The notes: generated by a model from the sequence alone, not told the origin. Shown: positions 34,117-44,622, counted from the first letter of the stretch. The stretch is DNA of 64,000 nucleotides from Labrenzia sp. THAF82 (GCF_009363435.1 NZ_CP045354.1:2260501-2324500); one strand, 5' to 3'. Numbers and translations: made by a program.

Positions 34117-37100
34117 TCAGTCTGTACCCCAACCTCCCGCTGTAGGGGTAATGACCGTGACAGCTTCACCGGCGTCCAGTTCAGTCTGGTCACAACCTTC
34201 CAGTATCTCGATACTTCCGTCCTTTCGGCGAACTTCGGTTCTACCAACTTCGCCATCGCTGCCACCGTCGAGCCCTTTCGGGGTGATAGTCCGGTGAGAC
34301 GCCAGAATTGAACAGTCCATTTTCTCAAGGAAACGAAGCGTACGGCGCGTGCCGTCACCTGCATTCCATTTTCCCCTCCCTCCCGAGGCTTTGCGAATGT
34401 GAAAGTCTTCAAGCAAGACCGGGAAGCGAAATTCGAGAACTTCAGGATCGGTGAGACGAGAATTTGTCATGTGGGTATGAACACCATCGGTGCCTTTGAA
34501 ACCCGGACCAGCCGGTGAACCGGAGCAGATGGTTTCATAGTACTGGTAAGTGTCATTGCCGAAAGTCAGATTGTTCATGGTCCCCTGGGCATTGGCCATT
34601 GCCCCAAGTGCCGCAAATACAGCGTTGGTGACATGCTGGGATGTTTCAACATTTCCCGCTACGACCGCGGCTGGATAGGAAGGTCTCAACATGCACCCGT
34701 CAGGAATGACGATGTTGATCGGCTTCAGACAACCGGCATTCATCGGAATGTCACCCTCAACCATCACTCGGAAGCAATAGAGGATTGCCGCGCGTGTGAC
34801 TGGTTCCGGTGCATTGAAGTTGTTTGGTTTCACCGCTGAGGTGCCTGTGAAATCCACCGTCGCTTCGCGCTTATTCTTGTCGACCGAGATTTTGACCTTG
34901 ATCACCGCACCCTGGTCTGTCGGGTACTCATATTCGGAGTTCTTGAGCGCTTCGATCACGCGCCGGACGCTTTCTTCGGCATTGTCCTGAACATGTCCCA
35001 TATAGGCCTGAACCACATCCAGGCCAAAGTGGTTGACCATCTTGTTCAGTTCCTGAATGCCTTTTTCGTTGGCGGCGATTTGTGCCGACAAGTCTGCGAC
35101 GTTCTGGTGCGGGTTTCTTGCCGGATAGGTGTGATCGGTCAAAAGGTCAATGAGTTCCGCCTCGCAAAAACGCCCCTCATCGACAATCTTGAAGTTGTCA
35201 AACAGGACGCCTTCCTCGTCGACACTTGTCGCGCGCGGTGTCATTGAACCAGGGGCAGAGCCGCCAACATCGGCATGATGGCCTCTCGACGCAGACCAAA
35301 ACAGAATCTCCTTTCCTTCATCGTCGAACACCGGGGACACGACGGTTATATCAGGCAAATGAGTGCCACCGTTGTAAGGTGCGTTTAGAGCGAAGACATC
35401 ACCCGGCTTGATCTTACCTTTGTTCAATTTGATGACCGTTTCGACAGAACGGTCCATGGAACCCAAGTGCACAGGCATATGCGGTGCATTGGCAACAAGC
35501 GCCCCGTCGGCATCAAAGACTGCGCAGGAAAAGTCGAGGCGTTCCTTGATGTTGACCGAATAGGCCGTGTTCTGGAGCGTCACGCCCATCTGTTCGGCAA
35601 TTGACATGAAGAGATTGTTGAAGACTTCCAGCATCACCGGGTCTGCATGGGTGCCAATTGCATCGGCCCTGACCAGAGGGACAACCCGCCGTAATATGAC
35701 ATGATCCTTGGTGTTGATTTCAGCCTGCCAGCCGTCTTCAACGGCGATCGTTGCATGCGCTTCAATAATCATGGCCGGCCCGGAAACACTCATGCCGGGT
35801 TTCAGCTCTTCACGTTTGAAAATGCCTGCCTTGTGCCAGCCGCTTTCTGAATAAATGTAAGTTGATGTCGCTGGTTTCGGCGTATCTGTTGAGAGATGAA
35901 TGTCGGGTTCGACCAACCCTGCGCCGCCGCCTGCTGTTTCAACCTCCAACGCTTCGACCACAATCGGCTTGTTTTCGTAAGCAAAACCGAATTGCTTCTT
36001 GTGAGCGTCTTCAAACGCTGCACGCATTTCATCCACGCCGCCAAGTGGTACGGGCAAAGGTGTATCAGTACCGTCATATCGCAAGTGTGCCGTTGCGACC
36101 GTGCGCCGGGTGTCGGCAGGAATGGCCTGTTTATCTAGTTCTGCTTCGGTCTGGCTAGCCAATAGGTTTCGCAAACCAGCCAACTCGTGCAGGAGATCCT
36201 CGTTGAGCGTTTTCACGACAGCTTGCTGGCGATCTGCTCTGATATCCGCAAGGCCCATACCATAAGCCGATAGGATGCCGGAAAACGGGTGCAGTATCAC
36301 CGTCTTCATGCCGAGGCTATCGGCCACTTTACAACCTGTCTGGCCACCGGCGCCGCCAAAGCAGGTCAGTGCATATTCGGTTACATCGTAACCTCTTTGA
36401 ACCGAGATTTTCTTGATTGCATTGGCCATATTTTCGACGGCGATCTTCAGAAAGCCATCGGCAACTTCCTCGGGCGTACGGCCATCGCCGATACGCATCG
36501 CCAAGTCCGTGAACCTCTTTCTAACGATGTCGGCATCCAGCGCTTCGTCCTGGTTGGGGCCAAAGATCTTAGGGAAGAAATCTGGAGCCAGTTTGCCGGT
36601 CATGAGGTTGGCATCGGTCACCGTGAGAGGTCCTCCACGGCGGTAACAGGCAGGGCCTGGATTGGCTCCGGCAGAATCCGGGCCAACCTGAAAACGGCCA
36701 TCGGTATAGTGAAGGATGGACCCGCCACCAGCAGCAACCGTGTGGATCATCATCATGGGTGCGCGCATCCGCACCCCAGCGACTTCGGTTTCAAATGCCC
36801 GTTCGTAGTCGCCCTCAAAGTGGCAGACGTCGGTGGATGTGCCTCCCATGTCGAAGCCAATAATTTTCTCAAATCCTGCCATTCGAGAGGTTTCCACGGC
36901 GCCGACAACTCCACCGGCCGGGCCAGACAAGATGGCATCTTTGCCTTGGAAAAGGTCAGCTGCTGTCAATCCACCTGACGATTGCATAAACATCAGGCGA
37001 GGGCCGGTCCCTAGCTCTTCCTGGACCTGGTTCACGTAGCGGCGCAAAATCGGTGACAAGTACGCATCTACTACTGTGGTGTCCCCGCGCCCGACGAGTT

Positions 37101-37701
37101 TCATCAGTGGTGAAACTTCGTGCGAAATCGAAATCTGAGGAAAGCCGATGTCCTCAGCAATTTTTTTCAAAGACTTTTCGTGCGCTGGAAACGCGTAAGC
37201 GTGCATCAATACAATTGCGACAGAACGAATTCCTGCGTCCCAGGCCGATTGCATCTCGCGCCTTGCCTGGTTTTCATCCAGTGCGATTTCAACGACGCCA
37301 TCAGCTTGAACACGTTCAGAAATTTCATGAACCAGCTCATAGAGCAATTCGGGTTTGATGATTTCTTTCGCAAAGATCTGGGGCCGGGCTTGATAACCAA
37401 TTTCCAAGGCATCTCGGAAACCCTTGGTAATAAAGAGAGCGGTCCGTTCGCCTTTGCGCTCCAGGAGCGCATTTGTGGCAACAGTTGTGCCCATCTTCAC
37501 CGTTGCGACTTTATCTGAAGGAATCGGTTGCCCCTGTTCGACGCCGAGCAGATCGCGAATGCCCTGAATCGCGGCGTCACGGTAGGCTTCCGGGTTTTCG
37601 GACAGGACCTTGTGAGGGTGAAGAGTTCCGTCCGGAGCCCGACCAACAATGTCAGTAAACGTGCCACCCCGGTCGATCCAAAAATCCCACTTACCTGTCA
37701 T
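34117..37701 (-). CDS. 5-oxoprolinase/hydantoinase, HyuA-HyuB fusion
   Basis: A 1194-aa ATP-dependent 5-oxoprolinase-type enzyme that opens 5-oxoproline or hydantoin rings. The start is taken at [20 protein letters not shown] (37701; AGGGA upstream) rather than 37734. HyuA part (1 to about 690): RGGTFTD phosphate loop, [26 protein letters not shown] and [10 protein letters not shown]. HyuB part (about 700-1190): [45 protein letters not shown] (metal/active-site region) and [16 protein letters not shown]. The fused form is 5-oxoprolinase-like; the exact substrate is uncertain. A palindrome upstream (37786-37805) is shared with the TRAP operon, suggesting that the transporter imports its substrate. 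Confidence 0.9.
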   Translation of the reverse strand: MTGKWDFWIDRGGTFTDIVGRAPDGTLHPHKVLSENPEAYRDAAIQGIRDLLGVEQGQPIPSDKVATVKMGTTVATNALLERKGERTALFITKGFRDALEIGYQARPQIFAKEIIKPELLYELVHEISERVQADGVVEIALDENQARREMQSAWDAGIRSVAIVLMHAYAFPAHEKSLKKIAEDIGFPQISISHEVSPLMKLVGRGDTTVVDAYLSPILRRYVNQVQEELGTGPRLMFMQSSGGLTAADLFQGKDAILSGPAGGVVGAVETSRMAGFEKIIGFDMGGTSTDVCHFEGDYERAFETEVAGVRMRAPMMMIHTVAAGGGSILHYTDGRFQVGPDSAGANPGPACYRRGGPLTVTDANLMTGKLAPDFFPKIFGPNQDEALDADIVRKRFTDLAMRIGDGRTPEEVADGFLKIAVENMANAIKKISVQRGYDVTEYALTCFGGAGGQTGCKVADSLGMKTVILHPFSGILSAYGMGLADIRADRQQAVVKTLNEDLLHELAGLRNLLASQTEAELDKQAIPADTRRTVATAHLRYDGTDTPLPVPLGGVDEMRAAFEDAHKKQFGFAYENKPIVVEALEVETAGGGAGLVEPDIHLSTDTPKPATSTYIYSESGWHKAGIFKREELKPGMSVSGPAMIIEAHATIAVEDGWQAEINTKDHVILRRVVPLVRADAIGTHADPVMLEVFNNLFMSIAEQMGVTLQNTAYSVNIKERLDFSCAVFDADGALVANAPHMPVHLGSMDRSVETVIKLNKGKIKPGDVFALNAPYNGGTHLPDITVVSPVFDDEGKEILFWSASRGHHADVGGSAPGSMTPRATSVDEEGVLFDNFKIVDEGRFCEAELIDLLTDHTYPARNPHQNVADLSAQIAANEKGIQELNKMVNHFGLDVVQAYMGHVQDNAEESVRRVIEALKNSEYEYPTDQGAVIKVKISVDKNKREATVDFTGTSAVKPNNFNAPEPVTRAAILYCFRVMVEGDIPMNAGCLKPINIVIPDGCMLRPSYPAAVVAGNVETSQHVTNAVFAALGAMANAQGTMNNLTFGNDTYQYYETICSGSPAGPGFKGTDGVHTHMTNSRLTDPEVLEFRFPVLLEDFHIRKASGGRGKWNAGDGTRRTLRFLEKMDCSILASHRTITPKGLDGGSDGEVGRTEVRRKDGSIEILEGCDQTELDAGEAVTVITPTAGGWGTD

Positions 37702-37785
37702 TTTCTTCCCTCTAATTCTGCCGCTTTTATGCATCTGCGAGGCCTACTGTCAGAGCTCGCACCTTTCTAGAATGAGTTTATGTAG

Positions 37786-37805
37786 ACATTTTATCGATAA
37801 AATGT
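37786..37805 (-). promoter_or_regulatory. 20-bp perfect palindrome upstream of the oxoprolinase gene (operator)
   Basis: ACATTTTATCGATAAAATGT is its own reverse complement, 85-104 bp before the gene's start. The sequence 39401-39420 before the TRAP operon matches at 18 of 20 bases. It is probably an operator for a dimeric regulator, with the MarR-type protein at 42493-43041 the nearest candidate. Confidence 0.7.
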
Positions 37806-37842
37806 CGATAAAAAAATCTCAATGACATCCCATTGATTGTTT

Positions 37843-39309
37843 TTATGGGTCTGTTGGCACCTTGAGCAATCTTAATCCGCTGGCGCCCCAGCCAAAGCGC
37901 TGGGCCGCGGGAGGCTGCGTATCGTTGGTGACTGCCTGGGTTGCTGCCTCGGTTTCTTCAGCATTGCTGTGAACGATAAGCAGCCAGCGTTCTCCACCTT
38001 TCTTGTCCAGTGACAATGCCGCAGGTTGCAAAGACTTGTCTTCTGCTCTGAAAGCATTCGGTTCTCGCAAGTAGTACTCAAGTGCAGGGGCTGCAAAGCC
38101 TTTGTATAGTGTCAGCTTGTCGTTCGGCATTCGCAGCTCTCGATAGTCCTGAACGATCTCCCGCCATTCAGGTCGGATTTTTTCCGTCAAAGTGAATCTC
38201 AGTTCAGAATAGGACAGCATCAAAGACGCAGTGATTAGCGCTGGCGGCAACAAACGGGGTTGAAGCGAACAAGCGCCAGCTGACGCGAGTAAAAGTAATC
38301 CGGGCCAGGCTGCTATCAGGTAGCGATCAAAGAGAATGGGCTGGACCAGCACGGAATACAGGTAAGCGAGGACAAGCGGCCCAAAGGTGTAAGCCAGCAA
38401 CACAATCAGGTTCTGATTTGAGCGGGCAGTTTTCCCAGAACGCGTGGCCATTTCATAGATCGGCTTGACTGCGAAAACTCCTGCGAAGCCCAATAGTAGT
38501 GTGATAAGCCCGAGTGATCCGGAGATCGCAAATGCTGTGTTCTTCAGGAATGTCAGGTCCGGGAATGCGATCCAGAAGCCGTCTGCCGCAACCGATTTCG
38601 CACGGCCTGCCAGGATCAGCAGCCACGGAAAAAAGGCAATTGTGCTTGCACCCATCGCAATACAGGCCGCAACGGCAGGAGATCCAGTCAGGGACCGGTT
38701 CCTGACGACATCGCGTAACGCATAAGCTGCACAGATCAAACCAACCGGTGCGAACGCCAAGAGCGCATAGATATGGCTGTAGAGAAAAAGAACACCAAAA
38801 ACGGTGAGCAATGCGAGCCATTTGCGAGAAGGTTGCTTCAGCACGTTCAGCACCGAAAGCAAAAAGCCCAGTCCGCAGGTGGCCAACAGGGCATACATCC
38901 TGGCTTCCGTCGAATACCAGATGTGGAACGGCGAGAAACACAGCAAGGCAGCAGCCAAGAGGCCTAGCCGCTGGCTGCCAATGGACTTGCCAACCAGATA
39001 AGTGAGCCAGACAGCAATTGTTCCGAGGATTGCCGACGGAAGGCGCAAGGCGATTTCACTGTCTCCCAAAATCGGCATGGTCAGCCAAAGAATGATGTTG
39101 TGCAATGGGGGGTAGTTGTCGGCGGAAACGGCTGTGAGAAGCTCGGAGAAGCTCCCGTTGGATTGGCTCCAACTGACAGCTTCATCATACCAGAGACTGG
39201 TCCTGTCGAGATTAACAAAACGCAATGCCGCTGAAATCAGCAGCAATGCGGCCAGGGAGAGTGAATTGAAAACATTGCCTGTTTCCCCCCGCTTGTCTTT
39301 CTGCAGCAC
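37843..39309 (-). CDS. GT39-like membrane glycosyltransferase
   Basis: A 488-aa polytopic membrane protein with about 10-12 spans. The first loop carries LDRTSLWYDEAVSWSQSNG, containing the catalytic-type acidic pair (YDEA) of the PMT/ArnT/GT-C superfamily, followed by YPPLHNIILWLTMPILGDSE, also typical. Such enzymes use polyprenyl-phosphate sugars on the periplasmic face. Acceptor unknown. It lies between the oxoprolinase and TRAP genes but faces away from the TRAP operon, so their shared operators probably bypass it or include it only on the oxoprolinase side. Confidence 0.82.
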   Translation of the reverse strand: MLQKDKRGETGNVFNSLSLAALLLISAALRFVNLDRTSLWYDEAVSWSQSNGSFSELLTAVSADNYPPLHNIILWLTMPILGDSEIALRLPSAILGTIAVWLTYLVGKSIGSQRLGLLAAALLCFSPFHIWYSTEARMYALLATCGLGFLLSVLNVLKQPSRKWLALLTVFGVLFLYSHIYALLAFAPVGLICAAYALRDVVRNRSLTGSPAVAACIAMGASTIAFFPWLLILAGRAKSVAADGFWIAFPDLTFLKNTAFAISGSLGLITLLLGFAGVFAVKPIYEMATRSGKTARSNQNLIVLLAYTFGPLVLAYLYSVLVQPILFDRYLIAAWPGLLLLASAGACSLQPRLLPPALITASLMLSYSELRFTLTEKIRPEWREIVQDYRELRMPNDKLTLYKGFAAPALEYYLREPNAFRAEDKSLQPAALSLDKKGGERWLLIVHSNAEETEAATQAVTNDTQPPAAQRFGWGASGLRLLKVPTDP

Positions 39310-39400
39310 TTACACCTTCCTCGCCATCCAATTGCACGCGCGAACGCTAGCCAATCCTTTGGAGTTAGCAAAGCCAGAACACCCAAAAAGAGATACAATA

Positions 39401-39420
39401 ATAATTTATCGATAAAATGT
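39401..39420 (+). promoter_or_regulatory. Palindromic operator upstream of the TRAP operon
   Basis: ATAATTTATCGATAAAATGT keeps the TTTATCGATAAA core of the site at 37786-37805 (18/20 matches), 117-136 bp before dctP. An imperfect hairpin (TTTGAG/CTCAAA, 39435-39452) follows it. Confidence 0.65.
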
Positions 39421-39536
39421 TGATGTTTTGTATTTTTGAGTCTAGCCTCAAAGAAGATGCGCTTTTGAAGGTGTTCAAAGAATGCACCTGAGCGTCATCC
39501 CGTCAGGGTGAGCCCTGCTTCCAAGAGGAGACTGTT

Positions 39537-40532
39537 TTGTTGAATTCACGTTTTTTACCCAAGGCCGGGCTTTGTCTGGCTGCCGCTACCGCCTTCGGTC
39601 TCGCAGGTATCTCTGTAGCCACCGCCGAAACCGAATGGAACATGCCTACTCCCTATGGAGACGGAAACTTTCACACTCAAAACATCACCGCATTCGCTGA
39701 GGATGTGAAAGAAAAGACCGGAGGTTCGTTGAACATCCAGGTGCATTCCTCGGGTTCATTGTTCAAACATCCAGAAATCAAAAATGCTGTTCGCAAAGGC
39801 ATTGCACCTATTGGCGAAGTTCTGGTGTCGCGTCTTTCCAATGAAGATGCGGTCTTTGGGGTTGATTCGGTGCCGTTTCTTGCGCCTTCCTATGACGATG
39901 CATGGAAGCTTTATCAGGCCTCCAAGTCTGCGCTTGAAGAAAAGCTCGGTGAACAGGGGCTACAGTTGCTTTACGCTGTGCCATGGCCGCCCCAGGGCAT
40001 CTACGCCAAAAAAGAAGTTGCCAAGCTTGACGACATGAAGGGGCTCAAAATACGAGCCTACAATGCTGCAACTGAGCGATTTGCCATTCTGGCAGGGGGC
40101 ATTACGGCGCAGATCGAAGTTCCGGATATTCCCACGGCGTTTTCAACTGGCCGGGTGGATGCAATGATCACATCCCCGTCGACCGGTGCCAATTCAAAAG
40201 CCTGGGATTTCCTGACGCACTATCATGATACACAGGCCTGGCTGCCGAAAAACATGGTCATCGTCAACAAGCGTGCCTTCGATGGATTGAGCGACGCAGA
40301 GAAGACTGCGGTTCTTGAGGCTGCAGAAGTCGCAGAAACACGCGGATGGGAAGCTTCAAAAACTGAGACCAAAAGCAAGACTAACGTCCTGGCTGAGAAC
40401 GGCATTACGGTGGTGCAGCCGAGCACGCAGTTGATTGAAGAGCTCGCGGCAATCGGAGAAACCATGGCCAGCGAGTGGCAGGAACAAGCCGGTGAGACCG
40501 GTGCAGCTGTACTTGAAGCTTATAAAAAATAG
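39537..40532 (+). CDS. dctP: TRAP transporter solute-binding protein
   Basis: A 331-aa periplasmic DctP-type protein. The start is TTG 39537 (or 39540) with GAGGAG six bases upstream; the signal peptide ends near VATAE (residue about 30). The family core is visible: MKGLKIRAYNAATERFAILAG and PDIPTAFSTGRVDAMITSPS, including the conserved Arg that binds carboxylates. It delivers an organic acid to the DctQM permease. The shared operator with 5-oxoprolinase makes 5-oxoproline or a related cyclic amide acid a sensible substrate guess. Confidence 0.9.
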   Translation: MLNSRFLPKAGLCLAAATAFGLAGISVATAETEWNMPTPYGDGNFHTQNITAFAEDVKEKTGGSLNIQVHSSGSLFKHPEIKNAVRKGIAPIGEVLVSRLSNEDAVFGVDSVPFLAPSYDDAWKLYQASKSALEEKLGEQGLQLLYAVPWPPQGIYAKKEVAKLDDMKGLKIRAYNAATERFAILAGGITAQIEVPDIPTAFSTGRVDAMITSPSTGANSKAWDFLTHYHDTQAWLPKNMVIVNKRAFDGLSDAEKTAVLEAAEVAETRGWEASKTETKSKTNVLAENGITVVQPSTQLIEELAAIGETMASEWQEQAGETGAAVLEAYKK

Positions 40533-40544
40533 ACAAGCTTCTAG

Positions 40545-40571
40545 CGCCGGGCCCACAGGCCCGGCGTTTTT
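40545..40571 (+). terminator. Intra-operon terminator/attenuator between dctP and dctQ
   Basis: A perfect 9-bp GC stem, CGCCGGGCC/GGCCCGGCG, with loop CACA and five T. It should let part of transcription stop after dctP, giving excess binding protein over permease. Confidence 0.85.
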
Positions 40572-40603
40572 CATTTTAGCGTCTTATCCGACGGGGGAAG
40601 CGG

Positions 40604-41161
40604 ATGCGAAATGCATTGAACGCGCTTTATCAAGCGTCAACGGTTCTGGCTGCCAGCTGCCTTGTGGCCATTTCATCACTCGTAGTCCTTCAGGTGATTG
40701 GACGAATGTTCGATTGGGCCAGGACCGTACTCGGTCTGGAACCATTGGGGTTGCAAATCCCTTCTCTTGCAGAATTTGCAGGTTTCCTGCTTGTGGGTGC
40801 TTCCTTCTTGGCCTTGGCCGGAACGTTGCGCAATGGTGACCATATTCGCGTTTCGATCCTATTGCAGGCGGTGAAGCCTCCTGCGGCGCGTCTGCTGAAT
40901 ATCTGGGTGCTCATGCTTGCTCTTGCACTGGCCTCATTCTTCACATGGCACGCAGGCATGCTGGCCTATGACAGTTTTCAGTTCGATGAGACGTCGGTGG
41001 GCATCATCCCAGTGCCGCTGATCTACCCACAGCTTGTTATGACATTTGGTTTGCTTGTCTATTCGATATCGCTTGTCGACGATTTGATTGTTGCCGTTAC
41101 CGGTGGTGCTCCGAGCTTTGAAACAGCTGTGAGATCCGACCCAATCGAGGGGAGCGAATAA
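40604..41161 (+). CDS. dctQ: TRAP transporter small permease
   Basis: A 185-aa membrane protein with four hydrophobic spans (about 10-32, 48-70, 88-110, 135-155). LAEFAGFLLVGASFLALAGT and NGDHIRVSILLQ are the conserved DctQ blocks (the sodium-coupled TRAP small subunit). It overlaps dctM by one base (TAATG). Confidence 0.9.
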   Translation: MRNALNALYQASTVLAASCLVAISSLVVLQVIGRMFDWARTVLGLEPLGLQIPSLAEFAGFLLVGASFLALAGTLRNGDHIRVSILLQAVKPPAARLLNIWVLMLALALASFFTWHAGMLAYDSFQFDETSVGIIPVPLIYPQLVMTFGLLVYSISLVDDLIVAVTGGAPSFETAVRSDPIEGSE

Positions 41162-42465
41162 TGGACCTTTCCTGGATAGCTGCGTTTTTGGGCTTGGGAA
41201 TGCTGGCTGCGCTTGCAACCGGTATTTGGGTCGCGGTCGCTCTTTTTGCTGTTGCTCTGGCAGCGATGATGGCGCTGGTACCAGTTCCTGCCGGCCCGGT
41301 CATGTCGACGACTGTTTGGGGTGCGGCAAACTCTTGGGACCTGACCGCATTGCCTATGTTCGTTTGGATGGGCGAAATTCTGTTTCGTTCCAGGTTGTCG
41401 GAGGACATGTTTGCCGGGTTGTCGCCCTGGATGCGAAGCTTGCCCGGTCGCTTGCTGCATGTGAACATTCTCGGATGCGGGATTTTCGCGGCGGTCTCTG
41501 GGTCTTCGGCTGCTACGACTGCCACCGTGGGCCGCATGTCATTGCCGGAGCTGAAACAGAGGGGATATGACGAACGGATGGCCATTGGTACGCTGGCTGG
41601 ATCCGGCACGCTCGGCCTCTTGATCCCGCCGTCGATCATATTGATTGTTTACGGTGCTGCCACTGAGCAGTCTATTGCGCGTCTATTCATGGCAGGAGTT
41701 CTCCCGGGCGCGATGCTTTGCCTGCTTTTCATGGGCTATGTCGCTATCTGGGCGATGATGAACAAGAGCAAGATGCCGCCGCAAGAGATGGCTGTTCCTT
41801 TTCTTCAGCGTCTTTATGCGACCAGGCGCCTCTTTCCGGTGATCGCATTGATTGTCGGTGTGATCGGCTCGATTTACGCAGGCCTGGCGTCTCCTACTGA
41901 GGCGGCTGCAATTGGCGTCATGCTGTCACTTTTGCTGTCCTGGATTTCCGGAACCTTGTCGCGTGAGAGCTTTGCAAAGGCTTTGATGGGAGCGACGCGA
42001 ACCTCTTGCATGATTGCCTTTATTCTGGCTGGGGCCGCGTTTTTGACGGTTGCTATGGCCTTCACTGGCATCCCCCGTGAGCTCGCTACGTGGATCGGTG
42101 CCATGGAATTGTCGCCTTATGCGCTCTTGATTGCTCTCACGTTGTTTTTTGTCGTGCTGGGGTGCTTTCTGGACGGAATTTCCGTTGTTGTCCTGACCAC
42201 ATCCGTGATCCTTCCAATGGTCGAGCAGGCGGGATTGGACCTCATCTGGTTCGGCATCTATCTGGTTTTGGTCGTTGAAATGAGCCAGATTACGCCACCG
42301 GTCGGTTTCAATCTCTTTGTGCTTCAAGGCATGACAGGACGCAACATTTTTACAGTGGCACGCATGGCGCTGCCATTCTTCTTGTTGATGATCGTGGCCG
42401 TTGCCCTGATTGTTGCATTTCCGGGCTTGGCTCTTTGGTTGCCGCAGACAATGCTAAGCAACTGA
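41161..42465 (+). CDS. dctM: TRAP transporter large permease
   Basis: A 434-aa polytopic protein with about 12 spans, the transport-active subunit. Conserved blocks: LPMFVWMGEILFRSRLSEDM, SGSSAATTATVGRMSLPELK, GTLAGSGTLGLLIPPSIILI (the highly conserved G-LG-LIPPS motif) and ITPPVGFNLFVLQGM. Length is normal (about 425-440). It works with DctP/DctQ in sodium-driven uptake of a carboxylate. Confidence 0.93.
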   Translation: MDLSWIAAFLGLGMLAALATGIWVAVALFAVALAAMMALVPVPAGPVMSTTVWGAANSWDLTALPMFVWMGEILFRSRLSEDMFAGLSPWMRSLPGRLLHVNILGCGIFAAVSGSSAATTATVGRMSLPELKQRGYDERMAIGTLAGSGTLGLLIPPSIILIVYGAATEQSIARLFMAGVLPGAMLCLLFMGYVAIWAMMNKSKMPPQEMAVPFLQRLYATRRLFPVIALIVGVIGSIYAGLASPTEAAAIGVMLSLLLSWISGTLSRESFAKALMGATRTSCMIAFILAGAAFLTVAMAFTGIPRELATWIGAMELSPYALLIALTLFFVVLGCFLDGISVVVLTTSVILPMVEQAGLDLIWFGIYLVLVVEMSQITPPVGFNLFVLQGMTGRNIFTVARMALPFFLLMIVAVALIVAFPGLALWLPQTMLSN

Positions 42466-42492
42466 CGAAATCCTGCCCGGAGGTCCCTGAAA

Positions 42493-43041
42493 TTGACGGA
42501 TAAACCCGACGCTAAACCAGTTCAGAAAAAAGATGCCAATATCGGGCCTGTTGTGTCGGCCGCCCATCTGGCTTCCGGGGCAATGCCTGCGCTCTCCGAA
42601 ATCGAGTTTGCAGTGACGATGATGGTGAACGCCTACCACCGCTGGATGGTGCGTTGCATGTCCGCGAGTGGATCTGAGGGCCTAGGTCCTCTCGATGTTC
42701 TGGTGCTGCATTCCGTCAATCACAGGGGGAGGGCGAAAACACTCTCGGATATCTGTCTTGTTCTCAATATCGAGGACACGCACACGGTGACATATGCTCT
42801 CAAGAAGCTGGAAAAAGCGAAGCTGATAGCGTCGGGTAGACGAGGCAAGGAAAAAACAGCCGAGATTACTGCGGCAGGCGAAACGGCCTGCTTGGAATAC
42901 AGGCGTTTGCGTGAGGCTTTGCTGGTAGAGCCCATGAAGTCACTTGGGCTTGATGAAACCGAACTGTCTCGCCTGGCTGCGACGCTGCGGCTTGTATCTG
43001 GCAACTATGATCAGGCAGCCCGCGCTGCAGCGGCAATGTAG
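42493..43041 (+). CDS. MarR-type winged-helix regulator
   Basis: A 182-aa protein from TTG 42493 with GGAGG upstream. The DNA-binding region at about 70-125 is GPLDVLVLHSVNHRGRAKTL, DICLVLNIEDTHTVTYALKK and LEKAKLIASGRRGKEKTAEI, a winged helix with the MarR-like wing. It is the last gene of the TRAP operon and the likely reader of the palindromes at 37786 and 39401 (inference). Confidence 0.78.
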   Translation: MTDKPDAKPVQKKDANIGPVVSAAHLASGAMPALSEIEFAVTMMVNAYHRWMVRCMSASGSEGLGPLDVLVLHSVNHRGRAKTLSDICLVLNIEDTHTVTYALKKLEKAKLIASGRRGKEKTAEITAAGETACLEYRRLREALLVEPMKSLGLDETELSRLAATLRLVSGNYDQAARAAAAM

Positions 43042-43107
43042 ATCTTCGCTCGAAACTTTTAAGAAAATTTTTGTTGTATATTCCAAAATTTCTTGTAGTA
43101 CCGAATT

Positions 43108-43449
43108 ATGAATGATCAAGACGCTGTATCGGCGCTGGGCGCACTTGCTCAAGACAACAGACTGGCTGCCTTTCGATTGTTGATGCAGCAAGGTCCGAAC
43201 GGCTTGCCGTCCGGAGACGTCGCCATGCAACTGAACATACCTCCGACCCGTATGTCGTTTCACCTGACGACGCTTGAGAGGGCGGGACTGCTTATTGCAC
43301 GCCGAGATGGCAGGCATATCCACTACTCGGTAGACATAGAAGCCATGAGGGCCTTGCTGGCTTTTCTCGTAGAGGATTGCTGTGGCAACGATCCGAGCGT
43401 TTGCGGTTTTTCATCCAGCATTGTCTCCAAGCCTGAAAACGCTGTCTAG
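43108..43449 (+). CDS. arsR: ArsR-family arsenic-responsive repressor
   Basis: A 113-aa ArsR/SmtB winged-helix protein: LAQDNRLAAFRLLMQQGPNG, then the recognition region NIPPTRMSFHLTTLERAGLL and wing ARRDGRHIHYSVD. There is no CVC motif in the recognition helix; instead the C-terminus has DCC and a further Cys (DCCGNDPSVCG), a As(III)-binding arrangement seen in other ArsR types. It starts the arsRCH operon. The AT-rich sequence just upstream (43060-43105) should hold promoter and operator. Confidence 0.88.
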   Translation: MNDQDAVSALGALAQDNRLAAFRLLMQQGPNGLPSGDVAMQLNIPPTRMSFHLTTLERAGLLIARRDGRHIHYSVDIEAMRALLAFLVEDCCGNDPSVCGFSSSIVSKPENAV

Positions 43450-43461
43450 GACAGGGAAAAC

Positions 43462-43875
43462 ATGACAATCACCATCTATCACAACCCCAAATGCGGGACG
43501 TCGCGTAACACGCTTGAAATGATCCGAAAGTCAGGCATCGAGCCACAGATCATCGAATATCTGAAAACGCCGCCAAGCAGAGAAGAGCTTCTCGAACTGA
43601 TTGCCCAGATGGGCATTCCTGTGCGGGACCTCATTCGTCAGAAGGGAACTCCCTATGACGAACTCGGGCTTTCCAATGACAAATGGACTGATGATCAACT
43701 GGTCGATTTTATGATGGAACATCCAATACTGATCAATCGGCCGATTGTCGTCTCCGACAAAGGGGCTCTTCTGTGTCGCCCCTCGGAAAAGGTGATGGAC
43801 CTGCTTCCAACTGAAATCGGATCTTTTACCAAGGAAGACGGTGAGATTGTGAACTCTGGAACAACGGATGCCTGA
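43462..43875 (+). CDS. arsC: Arsenate reductase, glutaredoxin-dependent
   Basis: A 137-aa protein with catalytic Cys11 in [33 protein letters not shown] is the conserved block with the Arg that binds arsenate. It reduces As(V) to As(III) using glutathione/glutaredoxin. It follows arsR by 12 bp and overlaps arsH by 8 bp. Confidence 0.95.
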   Translation: MTITIYHNPKCGTSRNTLEMIRKSGIEPQIIEYLKTPPSREELLELIAQMGIPVRDLIRQKGTPYDELGLSNDKWTDDQLVDFMMEHPILINRPIVVSDKGALLCRPSEKVMDLLPTEIGSFTKEDGEIVNSGTTDA

Positions 43876-44608
43876 TCTCGACCTGGCTGGAAGCGGCCTG
43901 CGTAATGTCACTGAAGCCGATGTTGCGCCGATTGAGGGCGATCGGCTCATGTCGTTGAATGAAGAGATGCATGCACCGCGTGTTCTGTTGCTTTACGGAT
44001 CTTTGAGAGAACGGTCCTACAGCCGGTTTCTGGTTCAAGAGGCTGAAAGAATTTTGAACGCTTTCGGAGCAGAAACCCGGATCTTTGACCCTGCCGGCCT
44101 GCCATTGCCGGATGATGCTGAAAGTAACCATCCAAAAGTGGATGAGCTCAGGGACATGTGCAACTGGTCGGAAGCTCAGGTCTGGTGCTCTCCAGAGCGA
44201 CATGGCGCAATGACTGGAGTATTGAAATCCCAGATTGACTGGATCCCACTCAGTACCGGCGCTATTAGACCTACACAGGGCAAGACCCTTGCGCTCATGC
44301 AGGTGTCGGGTGGATCTCAGTCCTTCAACGCGCTCAATCAAATGCGCATTCTCGGACGTTGGATGCGCATGGTTACAATTCCCAACCAGTCGTCGGTGCC
44401 GAAGGCTTATCAGGAATTTGACGAAGACGGGCGCATGAAGCCGTCACCTCTTTACGATCGAGTTGTTGACGTGATGGAAGAGTTGATGAAATTCACGCTG
44501 CTGGTTCGAGGCAGATCCGCTTATCTCGTGGACAGGTACTCAGAACGCAAGGCAGATCGAGTAAAACGCTCTGCATCATCTGAAGCCGCAGTAGGTGTTG
44601 TTCTTTAG
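43868..44608 (+). CDS. arsH: ArsH, NADPH-dependent FMN reductase / organoarsenical oxidase
   Basis: A 246-aa flavodoxin-fold protein: [20 protein letters not shown] (FMN loop), [20 protein letters not shown] and [20 protein letters not shown] are ArsH hallmarks. In related species it oxidises trivalent methylarsenicals and reduces oxidative stress. No arsB, acr3 or arsM gene lies nearby, so the As(III) made by ArsC must leave by a pump encoded elsewhere. Confidence 0.94.
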   Translation: MPDLDLAGSGLRNVTEADVAPIEGDRLMSLNEEMHAPRVLLLYGSLRERSYSRFLVQEAERILNAFGAETRIFDPAGLPLPDDAESNHPKVDELRDMCNWSEAQVWCSPERHGAMTGVLKSQIDWIPLSTGAIRPTQGKTLALMQVSGGSQSFNALNQMRILGRWMRMVTIPNQSSVPKAYQEFDEDGRMKPSPLYDRVVDVMEELMKFTLLVRGRSAYLVDRYSERKADRVKRSASSEAAVGVVL

Positions 44609-44622
44609 GCGAAACCTTGTGT

